A stretch of 5,949 nucleotides of DNA from an uncultured Pleurocapsa sp. (GCA_937884735.1 CAKZYI010000001.1:1-5949); one strand, 5' to 3'. Shown: positions 1-5,043, counted from the first letter of the stretch. The notes: generated by a model not told the origin, from the letters alone. Program-made: numbers and translations.

Positions 1-51
1 GCCGAGCTAAAAGTAATAAAAGCCGCTGAAAAAATTGAGAAGTGCATCTAA
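1..51 (+). pseudogene. Upstream fragment of a DUF202-type gene ending at an in-frame TAA
   Basis: Frame 1 is open from the window edge and encodes AELKVIKAAEKIEKCI before TAA at 49-51. The same frame continues without another stop to 309 and there encodes the C-terminal half of a DUF202-like protein. The charged, amphipathic stretch here would suit the region that follows the first membrane segment in that family. I infer that this is the middle of the same gene, broken by one nonsense codon that is a single substitution from a sense codon. Alternatives are the true end of an unrelated upstream gene, or a base-calling error. The fragment is too short to identify on its own. Confidence 0.4.
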
Positions 52-75
52 ATCGGCAAGTCAGCGGGTGGCTAC

Positions 76-309
76 GTGAGTCAGGAATTCATTCGGGAGA
101 AACCTAAAATGGACAGTGCTTTTATTGGTATTGGTACTAGCGCGATTGTCTTAGCGGCTTTAGAACACCGCAAAGAATTACGCCATATTCAAAAAGACGA
201 CTATATATATCAACCCCGCTCATCTTTGGCTTTTACCGTCGCCATCTCAATATCTGTTACAGGACTATTTGCCTTCATTGGTATTTTGCTCAAGTCTTAT
301 GGCAGTTGA
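76..309 (+). CDS. DUF202 (YidH-like) small membrane protein, C-terminal part
   Basis: This small, probably inner-membrane protein has no established function. Read from GTG 76 it has 77 residues; ATG 109 (66 residues) has the better ribosome site, GGAG at 96-99. From ATG 109 the order is a hydrophobic segment (FIGIGTSAIVLAAL), a basic cytoplasmic loop (EHRKELRHIQKDDY) and a second hydrophobic segment (SLAFTVAISISVTGLFAFIGILL). That order, with the RxL-x-x-IQ-x-x-DY loop, matches the last two membrane helices of DUF202 proteins, which normally have about 100-120 residues and three helices. The missing first helix should lie upstream, where the frame remains coding-like but holds a TAA at 49-51. 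Either translation restarts here and gives a short protein, or the gene is a pseudogene. It converges on the copper chaperone gene with a 27-bp gap. The family call is from remembered pattern, not a search. Confidence 0.6.
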   Translation: MSQEFIREKPKMDSAFIGIGTSAIVLAALEHRKELRHIQKDDYIYQPRSSLAFTVAISISVTGLFAFIGILLKSYGS

Positions 310-336
310 AGGAATTTTATCTGATTATCATAGTAA

Positions 337-531
337 TTATTCAACTTCGTGTCCTGCGGCAGTAATTATCTGCTTAATAGATGTTTCAGAAGCTTGGGTA
401 TCTACAACAACTTGTTTGGTATCTAAATTAATATCTACTTTTGCTTCTGGTTCGTGAGTCAGGATAGCTTCTTTAACTACTGATACACAACCGTCACAAA
501 CCATACTGGGCACTTTGAGGTAAATTGTCAT
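337..531 (-). CDS. atx1: Atx1-type copper chaperone (heavy-metal-associated domain)
   Basis: The 64-residue cytosolic protein consists of one HMA (ferredoxin-like beta-alpha-beta-beta-alpha-beta) domain. The metal loop is MVCDGC with C12 and C15, the CxxC pair that binds Cu(I). The C-terminus GHEVE places a histidine at position 61, the residue that assists copper binding in the Synechocystis Atx1 protein, which is also 64 residues long and has the same GHEVE ending. In cyanobacteria this chaperone passes copper to the P-type ATPases CtaA and PacS for delivery to plastocyanin and cytochrome oxidase in the thylakoid. The start is ATG at 531-529; no clear Shine-Dalgarno is visible. No ATPase gene is adjacent. 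A candidate promoter and palindrome lie upstream at 561-585. The function is secure at family level; copper rather than another soft metal is inferred from the match to Atx1. Confidence 0.88.
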   Translation of the reverse strand: MTIYLKVPSMVCDGCVSVVKEAILTHEPEAKVDINLDTKQVVVDTQASETSIKQIITAAGHEVE

Positions 532-560
532 GATAATAATCTTGTTAAGAGTGCTGAGTT

Positions 561-580
561 TTTTATTTAATTAAATAAAA
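561..580. repeat. 20-bp perfect AT-only palindrome upstream of the copper chaperone gene
   Basis: TTTTATTTAA followed directly by TTAAATAAAA forms a perfect palindrome with no spacer. It begins next to a TATGAT hexamer read on the minus strand (585-580), so it would cover the transcription start of the chaperone gene, where a repressor operator could lie. It does not resemble the ArsR/SmtB-type operators that I know. Runs of A and T produce such palindromes easily, so a regulatory role is only a suggestion. Confidence 0.45.
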
Positions 581-585
581 TCATA
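580..585 (-). promoter_or_regulatory. Candidate -10 element for the copper chaperone gene
   Basis: The minus strand reads TATGAT, one mismatch from the consensus, and would give a leader of about 40 nt before ATG 531. No convincing -35 hexamer lies 16-18 bp upstream, so the promoter may be weak, activator-dependent or misassigned. Confidence 0.35.
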
Positions 586-624
586 ACTAAAACAGCTTCT
601 AAATGAGAGTCTGTGACTTGAAGC
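585..624 (-). terminator. Possible intrinsic terminator after the phosphotransacetylase-like gene
   Basis: Directly after the TAA of the upstream gene, the minus strand can form a two-part hairpin: GCTTC with GAAGC (arms 620-624 and 595-599) around an inner AGTC/GACT stem. TGTTTTAGTT follows. The stem is short and interrupted and the T-run is mixed, so this is a weak terminator at best. Confidence 0.35.
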
Positions 625-1722
625 TTAATTAATAACCGACGTAGGTATTGCTAAATCTAGATACTTCATTAATCTATCTAGGTCGAAGTGCTGCTTCATC
701 AAGCTTTGAATTTGCCGAACTTTAATATTTTCAGAAATTGGCACTTTACCAAAAGCACTATCAACTATTTCAACAGTAGTTAAAGTATCTGTATCTACAG
801 ATAAAATAGGAATATCTAAGCTTTCTGCCCGTTCAATAATCAAATCTTTTGGGGGAATATGACCAGTTAAAATCAGACAATGAGTAGAAGTTTCTAAAGC
901 TGCCATTTGGAGTTCAGCGCGATCGCCTCCCGTAACCACTGCCATATTATCCCTTTGACGAAAATATCCCAAAGCTGAGTTAACATTCATCGCGCCAATG
1001 CTTAGACTCTCTACCATCCAGTCTAAATGTTCTTCACAGCACAAGACTTTAGCGTCAAGCCTAGTTGCTATTTCTCTAACGCTGATACTATTTAGAATTC
1101 TATCTTGGGGAATCATGCCCAACACTGGAATACCTTCTTGTTCTAGGTAAGGTTTGACCGTTTGTGTTGTTGTTTCTAGTTCGGCTAGAGGAATATCATT
1201 AATTAAAACACCTAATAAGCGATCGCCCAAAAACTTTTTCGCAGTTAATAAACTTCCTACCATCGCTAATGGATGATAGCGAGCTACTAGTAAAATTGAC
1301 GCATCCACAGAGTCAGCAATTTCTGGTACAGACAAATTGAAAACGCTACCTTCCCAAAGATTATTAGGCCCTTCTAGTAATACTAAATCAGCTTCTATCT
1401 GATTGACATACTGTTTCAAAGCTTGGCTATAGTCTTCTTTATTTTCTCCTTTTAGACGTTGATTGACTGTTTGACGGTCTAAAAATAAAAATGGTGATTT
1501 TACCTGATTGGCTGATAATCCTAGAGCAGTAGCTAGAAAATCAACATCCTCTGTGTTTTCTTTATGGCTGGCATTTTCTCGAAAATCTGTGGCTAGAGGT
1601 TGTCCATAACCAATAGATATATCTTTATCTAAAGATAGATGACTCAAACCCAAAATAGTTGCAGATTTACCGCTATATGATTCGGTTGAAGCTACCAGAA
1701 GATGTTTAGCAGATTTAGCCAC
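625..1722 (-). CDS. BioD-like/DRTGG phosphotransacetylase-family protein without the catalytic domain
   Basis: The 365-residue protein corresponds to the regulatory N-terminal part of long phosphotransacetylases (COG0857 type). It lacks the C-terminal acetyl-transfer domain, so it should not itself make acetyl phosphate. The N-terminus has a P-loop (STESYSGKSAT, G18-K19-S20) of the dethiobiotin-synthetase-like NTPase fold, extending to about residue 210 and including the segment LVLLEGPNNLWEG. A DRTGG-type domain follows (about 215-330), with VVTGGDRAEL at about 262-271 and ILTGHIPP just after it. GTG 1722 is chosen as start because AAGGAG lies 7 nt upstream. It is 37 bp downstream of ebsA on the same strand and probably co-transcribed with it. 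The role is unknown; a nucleotide-dependent sensor or regulator is an inference from the domains. Two HIP1 octamers lie inside the gene. Confidence 0.85.
   Translation of the reverse strand: MAKSAKHLLVASTESYSGKSATILGLSHLSLDKDISIGYGQPLATDFRENASHKENTEDVDFLATALGLSANQVKSPFLFLDRQTVNQRLKGENKEDYSQALKQYVNQIEADLVLLEGPNNLWEGSVFNLSVPEIADSVDASILLVARYHPLAMVGSLLTAKKFLGDRLLGVLINDIPLAELETTTQTVKPYLEQEGIPVLGMIPQDRILNSISVREIATRLDAKVLCCEEHLDWMVESLSIGAMNVNSALGYFRQRDNMAVVTGGDRAELQMAALETSTHCLILTGHIPPKDLIIERAESLDIPILSVDTDTLTTVEIVDSAFGKVPISENIKVRQIQSLMKQHFDLDRLMKYLDLAIPTSVIN
919..926. repeat. HIP1 octamer in the DRTGG region
   Basis: GCGATCGC here encodes the Gly-Asp-Arg of the DRTGG-type motif (GGC GAT CGC on the minus strand), so the repeat coincides with a conserved protein motif. 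Confidence 0.9.
1219..1226. repeat. HIP1 octamer in the BioD-like region
   Basis: This GCGATCGC also falls in the reading frame as Gly-Asp-Arg (within FLGDRLLGVL), the same codon phase as the copy at 919-926. Confidence 0.9.
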
Positions 1723-1729
1723 GCTCGCA

Positions 1730-1735
1730 CTCCTT
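1730..1735 (-). promoter_or_regulatory. Strong ribosome binding site deciding a GTG start
   Basis: AAGGAG on the minus strand lies 7 nt before GTG 1722. It is the clearest Shine-Dalgarno in the window and supports GTG rather than a downstream ATG as the start of the phosphotransacetylase-like gene. It also suggests independent translation rather than coupling to ebsA, 37 bp upstream. Confidence 0.75.
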
Positions 1736-1759
1736 ATTAATTTTAATTTTTTTAGTTGC

Positions 1760-2134
1760 TTATTCTAAGCGCAACAGTTTTCGGTAAAAACCTCTAGGAA
1801 AATCTGTTGTTTTAGAACGTTTAAAGTTCATGATGACATCAATTTGGTAATCAATAAACTCTGAGTTAGACATTGTTACTTCGTAACTCAATTCTGCCTG
1901 TCCATCAAACTGTAAACGACAGCGGGTTAATTCTGAAGGTAATTTGGATACATACCAACTAGCTACAAAAGGAATACTATCTCCTCCTTCTACTTGCCGC
2001 TCTCCTTCTAAGGATGCTTGACGGTATAGAGCGATCGCATGAGGGAGCCAACTATGTTTATTTTTAGAGTAGTAGGGTACATAGATAATTACATCTGCTC
2101 GGCTTGCAGGTTTTATTTGTTCGATGGTAGACAT
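1760..2134 (-). CDS. ebsA: Type IV pilus biogenesis protein EbsA
   Basis: The 124-residue soluble protein resembles cyanobacterial EbsA, known from Synechococcus elongatus as essential for biofilm self-suppression. There it acts in a complex with the pilus ATPase PilB and Hfq and is needed for pilus assembly and DNA uptake. Recognisable family segments are VIIYVPYYSKNKHSWLPHAI near the N-terminus, then a central FVASWYVSKLPSELTRCRLQ and a C-terminal SNSEFIDYQIDVIM followed by FPRGFYRKLLRLE. There is no signal peptide, membrane segment or nucleotide-binding motif. The start is ATG 2134; no strong Shine-Dalgarno precedes it and no convincing promoter stands out in the 115 bp up to the psbA terminator. 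It heads a probable two-gene unit with the phosphotransacetylase-like gene. Identification is from remembered family sequence. Confidence 0.8.
   Translation of the reverse strand: MSTIEQIKPASRADVIIYVPYYSKNKHSWLPHAIALYRQASLEGERQVEGGDSIPFVASWYVSKLPSELTRCRLQFDGQAELSYEVTMSNSEFIDYQIDVIMNFKRSKTTDFPRGFYRKLLRLE
2031..2038. repeat. HIP1 octamer in ebsA
   Basis: GCGATCGC lies within the codons for His-Ala-Ile-Ala (CAT GCG ATC GCT on the minus strand), a different codon phase from the copies in the phosphotransacetylase-like gene. Confidence 0.9.
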
Positions 2135-2249
2135 ATGATAAAACTGTTAACTTTAGTATTTCAAGTATTAAGGACTTTTCTACGTTATAACATCAGTTTT
2201 TTCAGACCACCTCTAATTTGAAATGCAGATTGTCAAAATAATAGCCATA

Positions 2250-2283
2250 AAAAAACGCCCCCCATTACTGAGGAGCGTTTTTT
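2250..2283 (-). terminator. Intrinsic terminator of psbA
   Basis: On the minus strand, arms 2283-2272 and 2261-2250 pair over 12 bp: six A-T pairs, then a GC-rich top (CGCTCC with GGGGCG, one G-T wobble). The loop is about 10 nt, and the descending arm ends in TTTTTT. It begins 23 nt after the psbA stop codon, so it should isolate psbA transcripts from ebsA on the same strand. The pairing A-run could also give some termination in the opposite direction. Confidence 0.88.
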
Positions 2284-2306
2284 ATTCAATCAATCAAAAG
2301 ATTAGA

Positions 2307-3389
2307 TTAACCGTTGATGGAAGGAGCGCTCATTGCTACAGGAGCTTGCTCGCCACTTGCCAAGTCAAGAGGGAAGTTGTGTGCATTACGTTCGTGCATT
2401 ACTTCAAAACCTAAGTTAGCTCGGTTTAGAATGTCTGCCCATGTATTTACTACACGTCCTTGACTATCCATGATGGATTGGTTGAAGTTGAATCCGTTTA
2501 GGTTGAATGCCATAGTTGAAATACCCATAGCTGTAAACCAGATTCCGATTACTGGCCATGCACCTAAGAAGAAGTGTAAACTTCTGCTGTTGTTGAAAGA
2601 TGCATATTGGAAGATTAAACGACCGAAGTAGCCGTGTGCTGCTACGATGTTGTATGTTTCTTCTTCTTGTCCGAATTTGTAACCGTAGTTTTGTGATTCA
2701 GTCTCAGTAGTTTCACGTACCAAGGAAGATGTTACCAATGAACCGTGCATTGCACTGAATAAAGATCCACCGAATACACCTGCTACACCCAACATGTGGA
2801 AGGGGTGCATCAAGATGTTGTGCTCAGCTTGGAATACCAACATGAAGTTGAATGTTCCGCTGATTCCTAAAGGCATACCGTCGGAGAAGGAACCTTGTCC
2901 TAGAGGGTAGATTAGGAATACTGCTGTTGCTGCGGATACTGGTGCAGAGTATGCTACACAGATCCAAGGACGCATACCTAGACGGTATGATAGTTCCCAC
3001 TGACGACCTAGGTATGAGAATACACCGATCAAGAAGTGGAAAATGATCAATTGGTAAGGTCCACCGTTGTACAACCACTCATCTAAGGAAGCTGCTTCCC
3101 AGATGGGGTAGAAGTGAAGACCAATTGCGTTGGAGGAAGGTACAACTGCACCGGATACGATGTTGTTGCCGTAGATTAGAGACCCTGCTACAGGCTCTCT
3201 GATTCCGTCGATGTCAACGGGGGGTGCTGCTACGAAAGCGATTAGGAAACAAGTGGTTGCTGCAAGAAGTGTAGGAATCATCAAGACACCGAACCAACCT
3301 ACATAAATGCGGTTGTTTGTGCTTGTAATCCACTGACAGAAATTCTCCCATGCACCGCGAGTTTCGCGTTGTTGTAGAGTAGTAGTCAT
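2307..3389 (-). CDS. psbA: Photosystem II reaction centre protein D1 (Gln130 form)
   Basis: D1 pairs with D2 in the thylakoid membrane. It carries P680, the active pheophytin, tyrosine Z, the QB site and most ligands of the Mn4CaO5 cluster. The protein is 360 residues, the usual length. Functional residues sit at standard positions: Y161 and H190, D170, E189, H332, E333, D342 and A344 for the cluster, H198 for P680, H215 and H272 for the non-heme iron, and F255 and S264 at QB. Sixteen residues follow A344 and would be removed by CtpA. Position 130 is Gln (LGRQWELS), the low-light D1:1 type rather than the Glu130 high-light form. The residues that mark the atypical D1' isoform are absent (G80, F158 and T286 are ordinary). 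It has its own promoter, a hairpin leader and a strong terminator, so it is monocistronic. It contains no HIP1 copy, unlike its neighbours. Confidence 0.99.
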   Translation of the reverse strand: MTTTLQQRETRGAWENFCQWITSTNNRIYVGWFGVLMIPTLLAATTCFLIAFVAAPPVDIDGIREPVAGSLIYGNNIVSGAVVPSSNAIGLHFYPIWEAASLDEWLYNGGPYQLIIFHFLIGVFSYLGRQWELSYRLGMRPWICVAYSAPVSAATAVFLIYPLGQGSFSDGMPLGISGTFNFMLVFQAEHNILMHPFHMLGVAGVFGGSLFSAMHGSLVTSSLVRETTETESQNYGYKFGQEEETYNIVAAHGYFGRLIFQYASFNNSRSLHFFLGAWPVIGIWFTAMGISTMAFNLNGFNFNQSIMDSQGRVVNTWADILNRANLGFEVMHERNAHNFPLDLASGEQAPVAMSAPSING

Positions 3390-3404
3390 GTGTTATATGA
3401 TTGC

Positions 3405-3414
3405 TAAATATTTA
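3405..3414 (-). promoter_or_regulatory. AU-rich palindrome in the psbA leader
   Basis: TAAATATTTA, a perfect 10-bp palindrome, lies between the leader hairpin and the start codon. Its place and composition recall the AU box of cyanobacterial psbA leaders, an RNase E cleavage site in the dark. The exact AU-box sequence is not present, so this is analogy only. Confidence 0.35.
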
Positions 3415-3442
3415 ATTGTCTAGGTTCGATTGAACTGACAAT
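3415..3442 (-). promoter_or_regulatory. Stem-loop at the 5' end of the psbA leader
   Basis: The minus strand folds as ATTGTC, A, GTTC, loop AATC, GAAC, CTA, GACAAT: a 6-bp and a 4-bp stem separated by a small internal loop. It begins about where the predicted transcript starts, so it would cap the 5' end. As I remember it, the Synechocystis psbA2 leader has a very similar GTCAGTTC/GAAC/GACAA arrangement, which suggests a conserved element for mRNA stability or light-dependent turnover. Confidence 0.7.
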
Positions 3443-3446
3443 ATTC

Positions 3447-3474
3447 AGTATAGAGCAATTTTTAGTTTTGTGAA
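3447..3474 (-). promoter_or_regulatory. psbA promoter (-35 TTCACA, -10 TATACT)
   Basis: On the minus strand TTCACA (3474-3469) and TATACT (3452-3447) are separated by 16 bp, close to the sigma-70 consensus. Transcription would start near 3442-3440, giving a leader of about 50-53 nt. This type of promoter is typical for cyanobacterial psbA. Confidence 0.72.
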
Positions 3475-3490
3475 CCTTTTTAATGAAATA

Positions 3491-3518
3491 TTTTCTTATA
3501 TTAATTATAAGCTATACT
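3491..3518 (+). promoter_or_regulatory. Candidate cofG promoter implying a near-leaderless mRNA
   Basis: TATACT at 3513-3518 has only a poor -35 partner (TTTTCT, 3491-3496, spacing 16). Transcription from it would begin around 3524-3526, only a few bases before ATG 3530. Inverted repeats TTATA/TATAA (3496-3510) and ATAAG/CTTAT (3507-3521) overlap the -10 and could bind a regulator. Confidence 0.4.
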
Positions 3519-3529
3519 TATTAGACTAA

Positions 3530-4486
3530 ATGAATCCTGTAATTACCTACAGTCCAGCCCATACAATAGTTCCTACCTATGAATGTTTCAATAGATGTAG
3601 TTACTGCAACTTTCGTGTTGACGTAGGAAAAGGAGAATCGATACCCACAGAGGAAATAGAAAAGGTTCTGCAAAACCTTGATAAACAATTAGTTGCTGAG
3701 ATTTTGGTATTGAGTGGAGAGCTACATCCTTTATCTAGCAAAAGATTAGAATGGTTTACAAAAATTCATAATATATGCAGCTTGTCCTTATCTTTTGGTT
3801 TTTTACCCCATACAAATGTTGGTCCGTTGAGTTGGTCAGAGATGGAACAGCTCAAAAAAGTAAATGTATCGATGGGACTGATGCTAGAGCAAATTCATCC
3901 CAAATTTTTGCAGACAGTTCACAAAAATGCTCCAAGCAAAGAACCAGAATTGCGCCTACAGCAATTGGAATGGGCTGGAAAATTAAAAATCCCCTTTACT
4001 ACAGGATTACTTTTGGGTATTGGTGAGACAAAATGGGATATTCGAGAATCACTTAAAGCGATCGCACTAATTCAAAAGCGATGGGGACATATTCAGGAAG
4101 TAATTTTGCAGCCTCACAGTGTGGGTAGTAGACAGAAAGGCAATATTCCAACGTTCGATCCCAATTTATTACCAGATATCATTACGGAAGCGCGAAAAAT
4201 TTTACCCGAAAGTATTTCTATTCAGATACCGCCCAATTTGGTCAACGACACCAATTTTTTACTAAATTGTTTAGATGCAGGTGCAACTGACTTGGGCGGC
4301 ATTAGCCCCATAGACGAAGTAAATCCAGACTATCCTCATCCAACTTATGATTCTTTATCAAAAATTTTGGAACCCGCTGGTTGGACTCTTAAACCCAGAC
4401 TACCTATATATTCCCAGTATTATTCATGGCTGTCACCAAAGCTGCAAAAAGCCGTACTAGCGAGGGAAAAAACATTTATTTCTTGA
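3530..4486 (+). CDS. cofG: 7,8-didemethyl-8-hydroxy-5-deazariboflavin synthase subunit CofG
   Basis: CofG is a radical SAM enzyme that, with CofH, makes FO (8-HDF) from tyrosine and the ribitylaminouracil intermediate of riboflavin synthesis; CofG carries out the second radical step and ring closure. In cyanobacteria FO mainly serves as antenna chromophore of class I-type photolyases. The 318 residues show the cluster motif CFNRCSYC (C19, C23, C26; CX3CX2C) after VPTYE, a family signature. Further marks are SLSFGFLPHTNVGPLS, the SMGLMLEQ segment and FTTGLLLGIGET, then a QPH motif in VILQPHSVG and LGGISPID near the C-terminus. The start is fixed: TAA at 3527-3529 lies in frame just upstream and the conserved region begins by residue 10. 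There is no Shine-Dalgarno. cofH is not adjacent. It is transcribed divergently from psbA. Confidence 0.93.
   Translation: MNPVITYSPAHTIVPTYECFNRCSYCNFRVDVGKGESIPTEEIEKVLQNLDKQLVAEILVLSGELHPLSSKRLEWFTKIHNICSLSLSFGFLPHTNVGPLSWSEMEQLKKVNVSMGLMLEQIHPKFLQTVHKNAPSKEPELRLQQLEWAGKLKIPFTTGLLLGIGETKWDIRESLKAIALIQKRWGHIQEVILQPHSVGSRQKGNIPTFDPNLLPDIITEARKILPESISIQIPPNLVNDTNFLLNCLDAGATDLGGISPIDEVNPDYPHPTYDSLSKILEPAGWTLKPRLPIYSQYYSWLSPKLQKAVLAREKTFIS
4058..4065. repeat. HIP1 octamer in cofG
   Basis: GCGATCGC encodes Ala-Ile-Ala (AAA GCG ATC GCA CTA, Lys-Ala-Ile-Ala-Leu) in the C-terminal half of the enzyme. Confidence 0.9.
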
Positions 4487-4488
4487 TA

Positions 4489-4519
4489 TTGCGATTTTTT
4501 TCAGAAGCTGTGCTATGAT
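4489..4519 (+). promoter_or_regulatory. Extended -10 promoter for tRNA-Lys
   Basis: TGCTATGAT at 4511-4519 is an extended -10 (TGnTATGAT) just after cofG. The best -35 is TTGCGA at 4489-4494 with a long 19-bp spacing, which an extended -10 can tolerate. Transcription would start near 4526, leaving a tRNA leader of about 38 nt. Confidence 0.55.
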
Positions 4520-4538
4520 TAATATCCGTGAGAGCGAA

Positions 4539-4552
4539 TGGGCATAAGCCCA
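4539..4552 (+). other. Short GC hairpin in the tRNA-Lys leader
   Basis: TGGGC-ATAA-GCCCA is a perfect 5-bp stem with a 4-nt loop, followed by GCAG and TTTT, ending 11 nt before the mature tRNA. It may be a weak terminator of cofG read-through, a pre-tRNA leader structure, or both. The four bases between stem and T-run make it a poor intrinsic terminator. Confidence 0.4.
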
Positions 4553-4563
4553 GCAGTTTTCAA

Positions 4564-4635
4564 GGGTCGCTAGCTCAACGGTAGAGTACTCGGCTTTTAA
4601 CCGATTGGTTCTGGGTTCGAATCCCAGGCGACCCA
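4564..4635 (+). tRNA. trnK: tRNA-Lys (anticodon UUU)
   Basis: The 72-nt gene folds as a full cloverleaf. The acceptor stem is GGGTCGC/GCGACCC with A73 discriminator. The D arm is GCTC/GAGT around AACGGTA. The anticodon stem CTCGG/CCGAT has four pairs and one C-T mismatch at its base, with loop CTTTTAA and anticodon TTT at 4596-4598. A 5-nt variable region follows, then a T arm CTGGG/CCCAG around TTCGAAT. CCA is not encoded, since TAA follows A73, so CCA must be added after transcription. The sequence is strikingly like plastid trnK-UUU, including the anticodon-stem mismatch. It decodes AAA and, by wobble, AAG. Confidence 0.97.
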
Positions 4636-4780
4636 TAAATTATGTGGATTCAGTGATTAATAATCACATAGGGTTAATCACAGCTTGATTAGCCGCTCTA
4701 ATTTATGTTGTGTAGCTGGTGATTTTCAGCGAATTTTCAACAAGATTAGGTACTATAACAATAGAGTTATAGTCGTACGA
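4636..4780. other. Gene-free region with overlapping inverted repeats
   Basis: No coding potential is evident. GTGATT (4653-4658) pairs with AATCAC at 4662-4667 and, extended to GTGATTAA, also with TTAATCAC at 4674-4681, so two hairpins compete. TGTTG (4706-4710) and GCTG (4715-4718) pair with CAACA (4738-4742) and CAGC (4727-4730) in a nested stem. ACTATAAC (4752-4759) and GTTATAGT (4766-4773) form a perfect 8-bp stem with a 6-nt loop. No T-run marks any of these as the tRNA terminator. They could be trailer structures of the tRNA transcript or the 5' part of the element that follows. Confidence 0.45.
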
Positions 4781-4958
4781 AATTAGATTAGGACAAGTTA
4801 ATTCATCTGCTCGCAAGGGTGTCCTAGAGGATACCGCTTCGTGACCAGAGGGAATCCTTTAGGACATAAAGGATGAAAGTAATTAGATAGCATCTGTTCT
4901 GGATTCAAAACGTCCTAACCTTAATACGTAATGCTATATCTAATCGTTCATCTTTTTT
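4781..4958 (+). ncRNA. Putative structured RNA or leader with a switch-like terminator
   Basis: A compact set of stems suggests an RNA. AAG-GGTGTCC (4815-4824) pairs with GGATACC and CTT (4829-4839) around loop TAGA, with one bulged G. ATCCTTT (4854-4860) pairs with AAAGGAT (4868-4874). The latter is also part of a long hairpin: GATGAA (4872-4877) with TTCATC (4947-4952), ATTAGAT (4882-4888) with ATCTAAT (4938-4944) and AGCAT (4889-4893) with ATGCT (4931-4935), followed by TTTTTT (4953-4958). The two pairings exclude each other, as in an antiterminator/terminator switch. TTAGGAC occurs at 4788 and 4859, and its complement GTCCTAA at 4912-4918. It matches no RNA family that I recognise, and no clear promoter was found. 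A small non-coding mobile element with inverted ends is the main alternative. Confidence 0.4.
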
Positions 4959-5014
4959 AGGCTTGTTTAATAAAGGACGGAAGTAAGGGACAAACTTAGT
5001 ATCCTGAAGGAACG

Positions 5015-5043
5015 CACCTCACAATGAAATAATAATAGAGGTG
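5015..5043 (+). promoter_or_regulatory. Hairpin sequestering the DUF4278 ribosome binding site
   Basis: CACCTC (5015-5020) is the exact complement of GAGGTG (5038-5043), across a 17-nt AT-rich loop. GAGGTG is the Shine-Dalgarno of the next gene, 6 nt before GTG 5050. Folding would hide the site, so translation could depend on temperature, a protein or an upstream RNA switch. Confidence 0.5.

Noticed and set aside
2039..2414. Two open frames on the plus strand crossing ebsA, the psbA terminator and the psbA 3' end
   Set aside because: They overlap confirmed genes and a strong terminator, and their translations resemble no protein family.
2824..3078. Open frame inside psbA on the same strand
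   Set aside because: It is a shifted-frame shadow of the highly conserved D1 coding sequence, with no ribosome site or recognisable product.
2307..3389. Possible atypical D1' isoform of psbA
   Set aside because: Counting residues gives G80, F158 and T286, all of the ordinary type, and all manganese ligands are present.
3469..3500. HLR1-type RpaB site upstream of psbA
   Set aside because: TTTCAT and GTTCAC are present on the minus strand, but their spacing and sequence do not fit the direct-repeat consensus.
4788..4918. Miniature transposon with TTAGGAC/GTCCTAA ends
   Set aside because: The complementary ends are only 7 bp and no clear target duplication flanks them; kept only as an alternative for the structured region.
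4781..4958. 6S RNA, tmRNA, SRP RNA, cobalamin riboswitch or group II intron remnant
   Set aside because: None of the signature sequences that I know for these was found, although I cannot run covariance models to exclude them.
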